DNA of 64,000 nucleotides from Microvirga soli (GTDB lineage: Bacteria > Pseudomonadota > Alphaproteobacteria > Rhizobiales > Beijerinckiaceae), in assembly GCF_016734765.1 (NCBI RefSeq), contig NZ_JAERQE010000017.1:41959-105958 (forward strand), given 5' to 3'. The notes beneath the pieces are model-generated. The model saw only the letters and a list, made by a program, of their open reading frames with translations. It made no database searches and was not told where the DNA came from. Positions 27,642 to 35,435 of the stretch are shown here, piece after piece. Positions within the stretch are counted from its first letter, which is position 1. Each line of letters opens with the position of its first letter. Both the position numbers and the translations under genes were made by a program.

Positions 27642-28242
27642 CGCGTCTGCCCTGATCCTATCTCTGAGCCTCCTGTCACACCCCCTTGGTGCGCAGGAGC
27701 CTGCGCGTCCAAGAGGCGCCCCGAAGGACCAGACCGAGCCGGCCAAGCCCAACCCCCCGAAGGTATCCAGCCTCGACGAGCTGTTCGGGCGTCTCGGCAA
27801 GGCTGAAAGCGAGCGGGAGGCTAAAGGAATTGCCTCCCTGATTGAGCGGCGCTTTTCCCGTTCCGGCTCCGACACGGCCGATCTCCTGCTGAGCCGGGCC
27901 GCCGAAGCGTTCGGGAAGAAGGACTTTCCCCTCTCCATCGAATTGATCGACCGCGTCCTGGCGCTCCAACCCAATTGGGCGGAGGCCTGGTACAAGCGCG
28001 CCACGGTGTTCTACCAGCTCGACGACCCGGTGGGCGCCATGGCGGACCTTCATCGGGCGCTGAAGATCGAGCCCCGGCACTTCAACGCCTGGACGGGCCT
28101 GGGCCACATCCTGATGGCGTCCGATGACAAGGTGCGGGCGCTGCAGGCCTACCGGAAGGTGCTCGAGATCAATCCGCAGATGGATGACGTCAAAACTATC
28201 GTGACGCGGCTGACCCCTGAGGTTGACGGGCAGGATCTCTGA
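27631..28242 (+). CDS. Exported tetratricopeptide repeat protein
   Basis: This 203-residue protein has a signal peptide (about 1-21, MRFFASALILSLSLLSH, cleavage after GAQ) and three or so TPR units between about residues 85 and 190, including GLGHILMASDDKVRALQAY. TPRs mediate protein contacts, so it is probably a periplasmic scaffold; partners are unknown. The only sensible start is the ATG at 27631, as the signal sequence begins there, yet this codon lies in the 3' arm of the rpmJ terminator and no ribosome site is visible. An alpha/beta hydrolase begins 15 bases after its stop, so these two are an operon. Confidence 0.87.
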   Translation: MRFFASALILSLSLLSHPLGAQEPARPRGAPKDQTEPAKPNPPKVSSLDELFGRLGKAESEREAKGIASLIERRFSRSGSDTADLLLSRAAEAFGKKDFPLSIELIDRVLALQPNWAEAWYKRATVFYQLDDPVGAMADLHRALKIEPRHFNAWTGLGHILMASDDKVRALQAYRKVLEINPQMDDVKTIVTRLTPEVDGQDL

Positions 28243-28257
28243 TCCCAGGTTCCCGGG

Positions 28258-29271
28258 ATGACCCTGCTCCTCGTCCTGGCTGCGCCTTTCCTCGTTCTGA
28301 TCCTAGGGGCCGCCTTCACCTATCTTTATGCCTGGAGCATCGAGCGGCGCTTCCCGCCGACGGGCCGCTTCATCGAGGTCGAGGGCTGCCGCCTCCACTA
28401 TCGGGAGGAGGGGCCCGCAGGTGTCCCGTCCCAAGGCACCATCGTCCTTCTCCATGGCGCATCCTCGAACCTTGTCGAATCCATGCTGGGCATGGGAGCG
28501 GCACTCTCGCAGCGCTATCGGGTGATCGCCATCGACCGCCCCGGCCATGGCTGGAGCGAACGCAAGCCCGGAATGGCCGAGGCCGATCCTGCCCGGCAGG
28601 CGGCGCTGCTCGCCGAGGCCCTGCGCCGACTCGACGTGCACAATGCGGTGGTCGTGGGGCATTCCTGGTCCGGAACCATCGTGCCGCATTTCGCCCTCGA
28701 CTACACCGACGTGGCCGGCGCGATTGTCGTGCTCGCCGGCATCACGACCCCCTGGCCCGGCGGTTATATCGGCTGGTACCGCCGCCTGATCGATTCCTGG
28801 GCAAGCTGGATCTGGTTCCGCACATGGGCCGTGCCGCTCCTGCTCGTGCTCCGGCCCTGGATGAAGAAGAAAACGTTCTGGCCGCAACGCCCGCCCAAAG
28901 GCATCGTGACGAAGGGCTTCATCCCGCTGGCCTTCCGGCCAAGGGCCTACGAGGTCAACATGCAGGACTTCGCCGTCATGTATGACGGCGTTGTCGAACA
29001 GAGCAGCCGCTACCGGGGGATCCGCCTGCCCACGCTGGTGATCGCAGGGGATGCGGACGAGATCGTCTGGACCGACCTTCACAGCCGGTGCTTCGCCCGC
29101 GAAGTGCCGGACGCGGAGCTGATCCTCATGCCTGGCATCGGCCATATGCCGCAATATGCGGATCAGGAAACGGTGCTCTCCGCCATCGAGGCCCTGGCCG
29201 AACGCATCGCGCCGGCCAGAGCCTCGTTCGGGCGGAAGTGGATCACGCCTGAGCGGCATGCTCCTGATTGA
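28258..29271 (+). CDS. Membrane-anchored alpha/beta hydrolase
   Basis: This 337-residue hydrolase has an N-terminal membrane anchor (about residues 2-24) and a canonical fold: HGASSN (66-71) as oxyanion strand, GHSWSG (134-139) with nucleophile Ser136, the acid in GDADEIVW, and the His of GIGHMPQ. It resembles haloalkane dehalogenase/epoxide hydrolase-like hydrolases by fold, but the serine nucleophile points to an esterase or lipase. It is 15 bases downstream of the TPR gene. Its last 29 bases overlap the convergent pyk gene. The substrate is unknown. Confidence 0.86.
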   Translation: MTLLLVLAAPFLVLILGAAFTYLYAWSIERRFPPTGRFIEVEGCRLHYREEGPAGVPSQGTIVLLHGASSNLVESMLGMGAALSQRYRVIAIDRPGHGWSERKPGMAEADPARQAALLAEALRRLDVHNAVVVGHSWSGTIVPHFALDYTDVAGAIVVLAGITTPWPGGYIGWYRRLIDSWASWIWFRTWAVPLLLVLRPWMKKKTFWPQRPPKGIVTKGFIPLAFRPRAYEVNMQDFAVMYDGVVEQSSRYRGIRLPTLVIAGDADEIVWTDLHSRCFAREVPDAELILMPGIGHMPQYADQETVLSAIEALAERIAPARASFGRKWITPERHAPD

Positions 29272-30679
29272 TGAAGGCGATGCGCACCATGTTGGTGGCG
29301 CCCGGCGTGCCGAAGGGCATGCCGGCCACGATGATCACCCGGTCGCCGACATTGGAGAAGCCTTCGCGCACGGCGAACTTGCAGGCGCGGAATGCCATGT
29401 CGTCGATGTTGCTCGCATCCTTCGTGCGGATCGAATGCACGCCCCAGACCAGGGCGAGGCGGCGGGCGGTGTCGATGCTGGGAGTCAGCGCAATCACCGT
29501 GGAATTCGGCCGCTCGCGGGCGATGCGGAAGGCTGTCGAACCCGAGAAGGTCCAGGCCGCCACCGTCTTGAGGTTGAGCGTATCGGCGATCTGGTGGGAG
29601 GCCGCCGCGATGGCGTCCGAGCCCGTGGCTTCCGGCTCTGCATTGAGCGTGCGCACGATCGACCAGTAGTTCTGATCCTGCTCCACCTCTTCGGCAATCC
29701 GGTTCATGGTGGCCACCGCGTCGATCGGATACTGGCCCGAGGCGCTCTCGGCAGAGAGCATCACCGCGTCGGCTCCGTCATAGACGGCGGTCGCCACGTC
29801 GGACACCTCGGCGCGGGTGGGCACCGGGGAGGTGATCATGGATTCCAGCATCTGGGTCGCCACCACAACGGGCTTGCCATAACGGCGCGCCGTGCGGACG
29901 ATGCGCTTCTGGATGCCAGGCACCTTTTCCAGCGGCATCTCGACGCCGAGATCGCCGCGGGCGACCATGACCGCGTCCGAAATCTCGATGATCTCCTCAA
30001 GGCGGGTGATGGCCTGGGGCTTTTCGAGCTTGGACATGACGAGGGCGCGGCCGCGGGCCACCTTCTTCACCTCCGCCACGTCCTCCGGGCGCTGCACGAA
30101 GGACAACGCGATCCAGTCCACGCCGGCATCGAGCGCGGCCTCGAGGTCCGAGCGGTCCTTCTCCGTCATGGCAGCCACCGGAATGGTGGTGTCGGGCAGG
30201 CTCACGCCCTTGCGGTTGGAGATCTTGCCGGCAACCTCGACCGAAGTCGTGGCCGAGCCCTGCTTCACGCTCTTCACGCGAAGCCGCAGCTTGCCGTCAT
30301 CGATCAGGATCGTGTGGCCAGGCTCGAGCGAGGAGAGGATTTCCGGATGAGGCAGGTGCACCCGGTCGATGGTGCCGGGCGTCTTGTCTGCGTCGAGGGT
30401 GAAGGACTGACCCGGCACCAGCATGGCACCGTCGCCTTCGAAGGCGCCGATGCGCAGCTTAGGGCCCTGCAAGTCCGCCAGGATCGCGATGGGACGCCCG
30501 AACTTGGCCTCGACGGAGCGGATCATCGCGACCCGCTCCTTCAGCTTCTCGCGGGGCAGGTGGCTCATGTTGAGGCGGAACACGTCGGCGCCCGCCTCGA
30601 ACAGCTTGGCGATCATCTCCGGGTTCTCGGAGGCCGGCCCCAAGGTTGCTAGAATCTTCGTGCGTCGTGAACGTCTCAT
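29243..30679 (-). CDS. pyk: Pyruvate kinase
   Basis: It converts phosphoenolpyruvate and ADP to pyruvate and ATP, the last glycolytic step. The 478-residue protein starts MRRSRRTKILATLGPAS (the conserved N-terminal lid segment) and has the family signature with the catalytic lysine and Mg ligand region (VMSKLEKPQAI and MVARGDLGVEMP). The C-terminal allosteric domain is complete. Its ATG overlaps the TAA of the upstream DUF1036 gene (TAATG), so the two are translationally coupled, a pairing common in Hyphomicrobiales. Confidence 0.97.
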   Translation of the reverse strand: MRRSRRTKILATLGPASENPEMIAKLFEAGADVFRLNMSHLPREKLKERVAMIRSVEAKFGRPIAILADLQGPKLRIGAFEGDGAMLVPGQSFTLDADKTPGTIDRVHLPHPEILSSLEPGHTILIDDGKLRLRVKSVKQGSATTSVEVAGKISNRKGVSLPDTTIPVAAMTEKDRSDLEAALDAGVDWIALSFVQRPEDVAEVKKVARGRALVMSKLEKPQAITRLEEIIEISDAVMVARGDLGVEMPLEKVPGIQKRIVRTARRYGKPVVVATQMLESMITSPVPTRAEVSDVATAVYDGADAVMLSAESASGQYPIDAVATMNRIAEEVEQDQNYWSIVRTLNAEPEATGSDAIAAASHQIADTLNLKTVAAWTFSGSTAFRIARERPNSTVIALTPSIDTARRLALVWGVHSIRTKDASNIDDMAFRACKFAVREGFSNVGDRVIIVAGMPFGTPGATNMVRIAFINQEHAAQA

Positions 30680-31143
30680 TATGGCTGCCCCCCTGGGCGG
30701 TTTGTTTCGGTGAGCTGAATGGTCCAGCTCTTCTGTTCTCCGGTGTCGACTTCGAAGAAGCCGCTGCGGTCAAAGCCTCTGGCGAGGCAATCCTCCGTGC
30801 CGCGAATCGTGAATTCGCGCTCCCGCGTGCACATGAACGAGCGCCCGCTCCACTCACCGCCCCGGTCGTAATCGATGGCGTAGACGTAATAGAAGCGTCC
30901 GGCGAGCTGGCCCTTCAGCAGGGTCTCGCAGCCACGAGCGGTGAGATTCCACCAGCCTTCCGTGACCCAGCCTTGCGCATCCCGGTAGCCGAGCGCGATG
31001 CCGACCCGGCTCGAGGTCATGTTGCACAGGCGCAGATCCGCCTTCGCGGGAGAAGCGGCCAGCAGGCCCCCGCCCACGACGAAGGCCGCGAGTGCAAGGC
31101 TTCGCCGGCAGAAAGCGGACGATGTGAGGGTGAAGGCCTTCAT
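30679..31143 (-). CDS. DUF1036 exported protein
   Basis: This is a 154-residue secreted or periplasmic protein of unknown function. The signal peptide (1-34) ends SPAKA. The mature domain starts DLRLCNMTSSRVGIALGY and has the DUF1036 hallmarks WVTEGWWNL and YYVYAIDYDRGGEWSG, with paired cysteines (CNMTS, CETL, CTRE, CLARG) that may be disulfide-bonded. The ATG at 31143 gives a proper signal peptide; the frame extends 39 bases further up. It overlaps pyk by one base (TAATG), so the two are expressed together, though no functional link to glycolysis is known. Confidence 0.85.
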   Translation of the reverse strand: MKAFTLTSSAFCRRSLALAAFVVGGGLLAASPAKADLRLCNMTSSRVGIALGYRDAQGWVTEGWWNLTARGCETLLKGQLAGRFYYVYAIDYDRGGEWSGRSFMCTREREFTIRGTEDCLARGFDRSGFFEVDTGEQKSWTIQLTETNRPGGQP

Positions 31144-31280
31144 GGATATGGTTTGGTCGAATCGAAAGGAATGAAATCGCACAATGGGTCAAGAACTTTG
31201 GCGAATCGTTGTCGGCCAGATGCGCCCCAGGAGCAAGACTTTCGAACCGATGGCTCGAAGAATTTGCCGCCGGCATGGCT

Positions 31281-32285
31281 TCATCGACACAGGCGGCGGA
31301 CTTGAGGGCCGACAACGCTCCCCGTTCGGGGAGGAGATTGCCGTGCTGTCAAGGCCTGCGTCTCGGGTTTCGGGCGTGCCACCCAGATGCCGAACAGAAT
31401 CAGTGCTCCGCCCAAGGCCTGGATCGGCGTCAGTGCCTCGTTCAGCACGGCCCAGCCGAACACGGCCGCGGCGATCGCCTCCAGGAAGATCACCAGTGAC
31501 GAGAAGGTCGCCGGCAGCCGCCCGAGCGCGATGGCGAGCAGACCCTGGCCACCCGCATGGCTGATGTATGACATGGCCAGCAGCGCCGCGATGCCTTGCG
31601 CCGTCTGCGGGATCACCCGCGTGTCGAACAGGACGGCGATGACCAGAAGGATGGCCGATGTGATGAGCCCCGCCTCGAAGGTCACCCGCGCGGCGCCTGC
31701 CGTTTTGCGCGCCCGGCTGGCAGCGAGAAAGTACATGCCGAAGAAGAACGCCGTGGCGACCCCGTAGAGATCGCCCTCGATCCGGGCCGGATCCGCCTGG
31801 AGGCTCTGGCCGATCAGGGCGGCTCCGCCCAGGAGACAGAGGCCGAGGCCGAGAAAGGTGCCCCGCGACACCTGCTGCCGGAGCACGAGCCAGACGGTCA
31901 GCACGACGAAGAGCGGCGCCATGGTGGCAAAGAACGTGGCGTTGGCCACCGTCGTCTTGAGAATCGCCAGGTGCCAGAAGAACAGATCGCCGGCAAAGAC
32001 GATGCCGCCCAGAATGCTGGCCTTGGAAAAGCGAACCCTTGGCGCGTCACTCGGCGCACGCTTCTCCTCAATGCGCATCCACGCATAGAGCAGGGGCAGG
32101 CAGAGCGAGACGCGCCAGAAGGCGCTGGCGAACGGCCCCACATCGGCCGGGGTTCCGCCCATGTCGGCGGAGGCGAAGCGGACGAAGATCGGCGAGATGC
32201 CCATGGCCACGGCGCCCAGGCAGAGGGCGGCAAAAGCGGAGGCAAAGCCCGGTTCAACGCGGGCCGTGGTGGATGTCGGGGACAT
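31281..32285 (-). CDS. EamA-family (DMT) transporter
   Basis: This 334-residue inner-membrane protein has two EamA repeats of about five membrane segments each (about 15-150 and 165-305), the drug/metabolite transporter layout. LGGALILFGIWVARPK closes the second repeat. Such proteins often export amino acids or nucleotide-sugar-like metabolites, but the cargo cannot be predicted. It is divergent from amidohydrolase copy 2 by 111 bp and tail-to-head with DUF1036 (137 bp), in which I see nothing notable. Confidence 0.88.
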   Translation of the reverse strand: MSPTSTTARVEPGFASAFAALCLGAVAMGISPIFVRFASADMGGTPADVGPFASAFWRVSLCLPLLYAWMRIEEKRAPSDAPRVRFSKASILGGIVFAGDLFFWHLAILKTTVANATFFATMAPLFVVLTVWLVLRQQVSRGTFLGLGLCLLGGAALIGQSLQADPARIEGDLYGVATAFFFGMYFLAASRARKTAGAARVTFEAGLITSAILLVIAVLFDTRVIPQTAQGIAALLAMSYISHAGGQGLLAIALGRLPATFSSLVIFLEAIAAAVFGWAVLNEALTPIQALGGALILFGIWVARPKPETQALTARQSPPRTGSVVGPQVRRLCR

Positions 32286-32396
32286 GTCGGTCTTGAAAGT
32301 ATGTTGCGCGGAAGGTCGCGTTGTCAGGGTTGGAGGGGCAGGGTAAGGCTTTTCCTCCGCCGTTCAATCCATCCTTATCTCGAAACCCGTTTCGCT

Positions 32397-33245
32397 ATGT
32401 CTGTTTCCGCCGCGCTCAGGCTGGACGAGCCTGATCTTGAGACCCATCCGGTCGAAACCATCTCCGGTTCCGTCGAATCAGGCATCCTGGTCCTGTGCGA
32501 CCATGCGTCGAACGCGGTGCCGCCGGATTTGGGTGATCTTGGCCTGCCAGAAGCCGAGTTCCAGCGCCACATCGCCTATGACATCGGTGCCGCGGCCGTG
32601 ACCCGCTCCCTCGCCCGGCGCCTTGGGGCTCCGGCCATTCTCACCCGGTTCTCGCGGCTGATCATCGACCCCAACCGGGGAAGGGACGATCCGACCCTGG
32701 TCATGCGCCTGTCCGACGGCGCGGTGGTGCCGGGCAATGCCAGGGTGGACGATAGGGAAGTTCAGCGGCGCATCGCCCGGTTCTACGACCCTTACGATGA
32801 CGCCATTGCGGACGCGATCCACCGGGCGACAGGGGCGGGCCATCCGCCGGTGATCGTCACGGTCCACAGCTTCACCCCGGTCTGGCGCGGCTGGGCGCGG
32901 CCCTGGCATGTGGGGATTCTCTGGGATGCCGACGACCGCTTCGCCAGGCCGCTCCTGGATGGGCTGCAAGCGGAGGACGGACTCGTGGTCGGCGACAACG
33001 AGCCTTATGATGGAGCGCTGGCCGGCGACATGATCGACCGTCACGCCACGGTCCGGGGGCTCGCCAATGCGTTGATCGAGATCCGTCAGGACCTGATTGC
33101 CTCCGACGAGGGCGCCGAGGAATGGGCCGAGCGCTTCGCCCGACTGCTCAAGCCTCTTAGCAAACGGCCGGAGCTTCGGGCGCCCAGGATCTTCGGGACC
33201 CGCACCCGGGACCGCCTGCGCCAGCATGGAGGATCGAGCTCATGA
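32397..33245 (+). CDS. N-formylglutamate amidohydrolase family protein (copy 2)
   Basis: A 282-residue amidohydrolase of the same family as the gene at 25797 but of a different branch: CDHASNAVP (about 39-47) in place of NVPHAGAIYP, and FSRLIIDPNRGRDD in place of FLDLNREPYELD. TVHSFTPVWRG supplies another histidine likely to bind metal. The frame is open far upstream, but the ATG at 32397 matches the domain start. Its TGA overlaps the ATG of the DUF1244 gene by four bases, and gapR follows, so they form an operon. The link between amidohydrolase and DUF1244 is conserved in this order as far as I recall, its meaning unknown. Confidence 0.87.
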   Translation: MSVSAALRLDEPDLETHPVETISGSVESGILVLCDHASNAVPPDLGDLGLPEAEFQRHIAYDIGAAAVTRSLARRLGAPAILTRFSRLIIDPNRGRDDPTLVMRLSDGAVVPGNARVDDREVQRRIARFYDPYDDAIADAIHRATGAGHPPVIVTVHSFTPVWRGWARPWHVGILWDADDRFARPLLDGLQAEDGLVVGDNEPYDGALAGDMIDRHATVRGLANALIEIRQDLIASDEGAEEWAERFARLLKPLSKRPELRAPRIFGTRTRDRLRQHGGSSS

Positions 33246-33547
33246 AGGATATCGACGACAGGACCCGCACGGAATTGGAAGCGGCAGCCTTCCGCCGGCT
33301 GGTCGAGCACCTGCGCGAGCGCACGGACGTTCAGAACATCGACCTCATGAATCTAGCGGGCTTCTGCCGCAACTGCCTGTCCAACTGGCTGAAAGATGCC
33401 GCCGACGAGCGCGGCGTCGCCCTCTCCAAGGAGGACAGCCGGACTCATGTCTACGGCATGCCCTACGACGAGTGGAAGCAGCGCCACCAGGGTGAGGCCA
33501 GCCCGTCTCAGCTTGCAGATTTTGAGAAATCGAAGCCCGGGCATTAA
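33242..33547 (+). CDS. DUF1244 protein
   Basis: This 101-residue cytoplasmic protein of unknown function is typical of DUF1244: FRRLVEHLRERTDVQNID, then NLAGFCRNCLSNWL with two cysteines (about 42 and 45), then DSRTHVYGMPYDEWK. The paired cysteines and histidines could bind metal, but this is inference. It overlaps the upstream amidohydrolase (ATGA), so it is co-translated with it. gapR follows after 61 bp. Confidence 0.88.
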   Translation: MKDIDDRTRTELEAAAFRRLVEHLRERTDVQNIDLMNLAGFCRNCLSNWLKDAADERGVALSKEDSRTHVYGMPYDEWKQRHQGEASPSQLADFEKSKPGH

Positions 33548-33608
33548 AACGGCTTCAACCAAATGACCATAACACTGGCACCAACGCCATCAATCAGGGG
33601 CTTCATTC

Positions 33609-33869
33609 ATGGATGACGCAGCTTTCAATACCGAATCCGTCGCCGCCGACCAGCTGAAGGCCTTCATCGAGCGCATCGAGCGCCTCGAGGAGGAGAAGGC
33701 CGGCATCGCAGGGGACATCAAGGACGTCTACGCCGAGGCCAAGGGCAACGGCTTCGACACCAAGGTCCTGCGCAAGATCATTTCCCTGCGCAAGCGCGAC
33801 TATGCCGAGCGTCAGGAGGAAGAGGCGATCCTCGAACTCTACATGCAGGCGCTCGGGATGATTGGCTAA
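33609..33869 (+). CDS. gapR: Nucleoid-associated protein GapR (DUF2312)
   Basis: GapR is an essential alphaproteobacterial DNA-binding protein that clamps overtwisted, AT-rich DNA ahead of moving polymerases and promotes chromosome replication. The 86-residue product has the conserved core: [16 protein letters not shown] coiled coil (about 15-35), then [18 protein letters not shown] and [14 protein letters not shown], ending LELYMQALG. The length matches the short GapR form. An attenuated terminator-like hairpin follows. It is in the window with cpdR, trcR and rcdA. Confidence 0.92.
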   Translation: MDDAAFNTESVAADQLKAFIERIERLEEEKAGIAGDIKDVYAEAKGNGFDTKVLRKIISLRKRDYAERQEEEAILELYMQALGMIG

Positions 33870-33893
33870 AAACCAGCCTTCTCGGAGACTTGA

Positions 33894-33928
33894 AAAGGGC
33901 CCTGCAGCGCAATCTGCGGGGCCTTTGT
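33894..33928 (+). terminator. Terminator of the gapR operon
   Basis: AAAGGGCCCTGCAG pairs with CTGCGGGGCCTTT with one bulge around a CGCAAT loop; the trailing TTTGTC is modest. It ends where the convergent thioesterase gene ends. Confidence 0.6.
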
Positions 33929-34374
33929 CATTCCTGAGGCGCGTCCACCAGCATCAGGCCCTGTAAAATTTCGACCGTTGCAGGCGGCAGCGGGGTCGAG
34001 CGGCGCGTTTCCTTGTCCACCATGGCGATGGTCGCCTCTGTCGTGGCGGCGAGATGCCCATCCTTGAAGATGCCCTGGGCCAGGGTGAAAGAGCTGCGCC
34101 CGACCCTCACCACGCCGGTCCCGATATCCACGCTTCCGGGCCAGAAGAGCTCCGCCCGAAAGTCGATTTGCAGCCGGGCGATGACGAAGCTTCGGCCCTC
34201 GGTGGCCAGCGGCCTTGCCGGATCGTACATGAAGGCGACCCGCCCGACCTCGGAGAAGGTGGCGAAGACCGCGTTGTTCACATGCCCCTGCCGGTCGAGA
34301 TCCGCATAGCGGATGTCGGTGGAAGTGCGGCTCGGATAGGCCTCCAGCGGGCGCAGGGCACTCAAGTCGTTCAT
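33928..34374 (-). CDS. Acyl-CoA thioesterase, 4-hydroxybenzoyl-CoA thioesterase-like
   Basis: This 148-residue hotdog-fold protein probably hydrolyses acyl-CoA thioesters in the cytoplasm. The FcbC-type active-site motif is present as YADLDRQGHVNNAVFATF, with the Asp and the H-x-N pair, followed by a beta-sheet core. I chose the ATG at 34374 because the domain starts there; the frame extends 62 codons further. It is divergent from the DUF1989 gene (170 bp) and convergent with gapR. The true acyl chain is unknown. Confidence 0.87.
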   Translation of the reverse strand: MNDLSALRPLEAYPSRTSTDIRYADLDRQGHVNNAVFATFSEVGRVAFMYDPARPLATEGRSFVIARLQIDFRAELFWPGSVDIGTGVVRVGRSSFTLAQGIFKDGHLAATTEATIAMVDKETRRSTPLPPATVEILQGLMLVDAPQE

Positions 34375-34544
34375 CGTCCGGTCCTTGTCATGGGGCCATA
34401 GAATACGAAACACCGCATGGCTCAAGAGAGGGACCTTCTTATTGAGTCCTTTTCGCCCTCGATGATCAGCCATGCAGCCCGCGCCCTCGCTTGGAGCGAT
34501 CCGATTCTCTATAGATTCCAGGAGATTCGCTTGCGGAGGGATGC

Positions 34545-35405
34545 ATGAAGCGCGCGGCACACGAAGTCACGGAACCTCAGGACGCGGAGGCGCGCCGCAG
34601 GGTTGCGCCCGTCATCTGCTACCCGGTCGAGACCCTGCCGCGGCCCGATCTTGCTGCCTATCAGGCCGCCCGCGATGGCTGGGAGAAGGTGGCCGAAGTT
34701 GTGGTGCCGCCCCGCGAGGCGCGCTCCTTCCACGTGCCGGCGGGCTCGTTCTTTCGCATCGTCAGCATCGAAGGCCCGCAGGTGGGTGACCTCAATCTCT
34801 GGTCGGCCGATGACGTCGATGAGCGCTTCTTCTCAGGCAAGACGCGCGCGCTGCACGGCACGCATCTCTCCACCGGCGATCAGCTGTGGTCGTGCCTGCC
34901 TTACCTGCGCCCCATGGCGACGATCACCCACGACACCCTGGACTGGTACGGCTTCGATGCGTTCGGCGGCTCGGTGCACGACGTGATCGGCACGCGCTGC
35001 GATCCCTACACCCACAAGCTCCTCTCCGGGGAGGAATACCACCATTGCTGTCACTCGAACCTGACCCGCGCCCTCAGCGAGCGCCTGGGCAAGCCGAAGC
35101 AGGAGGTGGAGCCCGCCGTGCACGACGTGCTCAACGTCTTCATGTGCACGGGCTTCACCCGCGACACGGGGCAGTACTTCATGAAGGCGAGCCCGGTGCG
35201 GCCGGGCGACTATCTCGAGTTCTTCGCCGAAATCGATCTTCTGGGCGCGCTTTCCGCCTGTCCGGGCGGCGATTGCAGCACGGAGCATTCGAGTGACACA
35301 GCCGCCTGCCATCCGCTGCTGGTGGAGGTCTACAGGCCCAAGGCGCAGCCTGCCGGTTGGACCTCGCCTCCCCGAAACGGCTACAGCCGCAGTCATGAGG
35401 ACTGA
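34545..35405 (+). CDS. DUF1989 (urea carboxylase-associated) family protein
   Basis: This 286-residue protein belongs to DUF1989, whose members accompany urea carboxylase or urea/amide catabolism genes and are suspected amidohydrolases or amidine-processing enzymes. Visible hallmarks are VPPREARSFHVPAG, GPQVGDLNLW, and the Cys/His-rich segments EEYHHCCHSNL and NVFMCTGF, and SACPGGDCS near the C-terminus, which look like metal ligands. No urea carboxylase, allophanate hydrolase or paired paralogue is nearby, so the substrate is open. The gene stands alone with its own terminator. Confidence 0.85.
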   Translation: MKRAAHEVTEPQDAEARRRVAPVICYPVETLPRPDLAAYQAARDGWEKVAEVVVPPREARSFHVPAGSFFRIVSIEGPQVGDLNLWSADDVDERFFSGKTRALHGTHLSTGDQLWSCLPYLRPMATITHDTLDWYGFDAFGGSVHDVIGTRCDPYTHKLLSGEEYHHCCHSNLTRALSERLGKPKQEVEPAVHDVLNVFMCTGFTRDTGQYFMKASPVRPGDYLEFFAEIDLLGALSACPGGDCSTEHSSDTAACHPLLVEVYRPKAQPAGWTSPPRNGYSRSHED

Positions 35406-35411
35406 AACGAA

Positions 35412-35434
35412 AAAGGGCCCCGTCGGGGCCCTTT
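35412..35434. terminator. Bidirectional terminator, DUF1989 / DUF882
   Basis: AAAGGGCCCC and GGGGCCCTTT form a perfect 10 bp stem with a 3-base loop, flanked by A and T runs on both sides; it serves two convergent genes. Confidence 0.9.
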
Positions 35435-35435
35435 C

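Noticed and set aside
31596..32396. Long upstream extension of amidohydrolase copy 2
   Set aside because: It is antisense to the EamA transporter and has no domain; the ATG at 32397 begins the family sequence.
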